5,057 nt of DNA from Candidatus Omnitrophota bacterium (GTDB lineage: Bacteria; Omnitrophota; Gorgyraeia; Duberdicusellales; 4484-171). A program made the translations under genes and the position numbers. The stretch spans positions 1-5,057 of the forward strand of contig WJKZ01000198.1 of assembly GCA_014728785.1 (NCBI GenBank), read 5' to 3'. This document shows, in pieces, positions 5,027-5,057 of the stretch. The notes beneath the pieces were generated by a model that was not told the origin of the DNA, made no database searches, and was given only the letters and a program-made list of their open reading frames with translations. The stretch's first letter is position 1. Each line of letters begins with the position of its first letter.

Positions 5027-5057
5027 ATGTTTAATTATTTAAAAAACTATATCGACA
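5027..5057 (+). CDS. Start of the next operon gene, truncated by the window end
   Basis: An ATG 2 nt after the radical SAM stop opens a frame (MFNYLKNYID) that stays open to the end of the window. The tight spacing resembles translational coupling within an operon. No clear Shine-Dalgarno precedes it, and only ten complete codons are visible, so neither the product nor the reality of the gene can be confirmed. Confidence 0.45.
   Translation, partial: MFNYLKNYID

Noticed and set aside
1..5057. CRISPR array, insertion sequence, phage or known defence genes
   Set aside because: No regularly spaced direct repeats, transposase, integrase or defence-family motifs were found in any frame.

Overview
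The window holds five complete protein genes, one tRNA gene and the first codons of a sixth protein gene, on moderately AT-rich bacterial DNA. The M48 protease has a lipoprotein signal, which suggests a diderm bacterium. The pairing of an alkaline-phosphatase-superfamily protein with a B12-binding-type radical SAM protein, together with noncoding scraps of short-repeat type, recalls uncultivated groups such as Omnitrophota and neighbouring phyla. That taxonomic guess is weak, because the window has no phylogenetic marker beyond tRNA-His.

The layout is divergent around an intergenic region at about 1647-1740. Leftward (minus strand) run an M48-family metalloprotease lipoprotein (837-1646), a small four-helix membrane protein of unknown function (318-734) and tRNA-His(GTG) (149-223). 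Each has its own plausible sigma70-type promoter. The extreme left (1-148) is noncoding as far as can be seen: a three-unit heptad repeat, an 8-bp inverted repeat, and a perfect 13-bp inverted repeat whose right arm runs into the 3' end of the tRNA gene.

Rightward (plus strand) run a secreted thermonuclease-type nuclease (1741-2205), a membrane-anchored alkaline-phosphatase-superfamily phosphoesterase (2256-3557), a radical SAM protein with an N-terminal B12-binding-like domain (3573-5024), and a new reading frame that starts 2 nt after it and leaves the window (5027 onward). The last three are tightly packed and probably co-transcribed. The nuclease may head the same operon, although a 50-nt spacer with a G-rich repeat-like motif separates it from the phosphoesterase.

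The M48 protease and the nuclease look like envelope or extracellular degradative enzymes. The phosphoesterase/radical SAM pair could belong to a lipid, glycan or other small-molecule modification pathway, but no substrate can be read from the sequence. I see no CRISPR array, transposase, phage gene or recognisable defence system. The less ordinary items are the tRNA-overlapping inverted repeat, the phosphoesterase/radical SAM cluster, and a few noncoding motifs.
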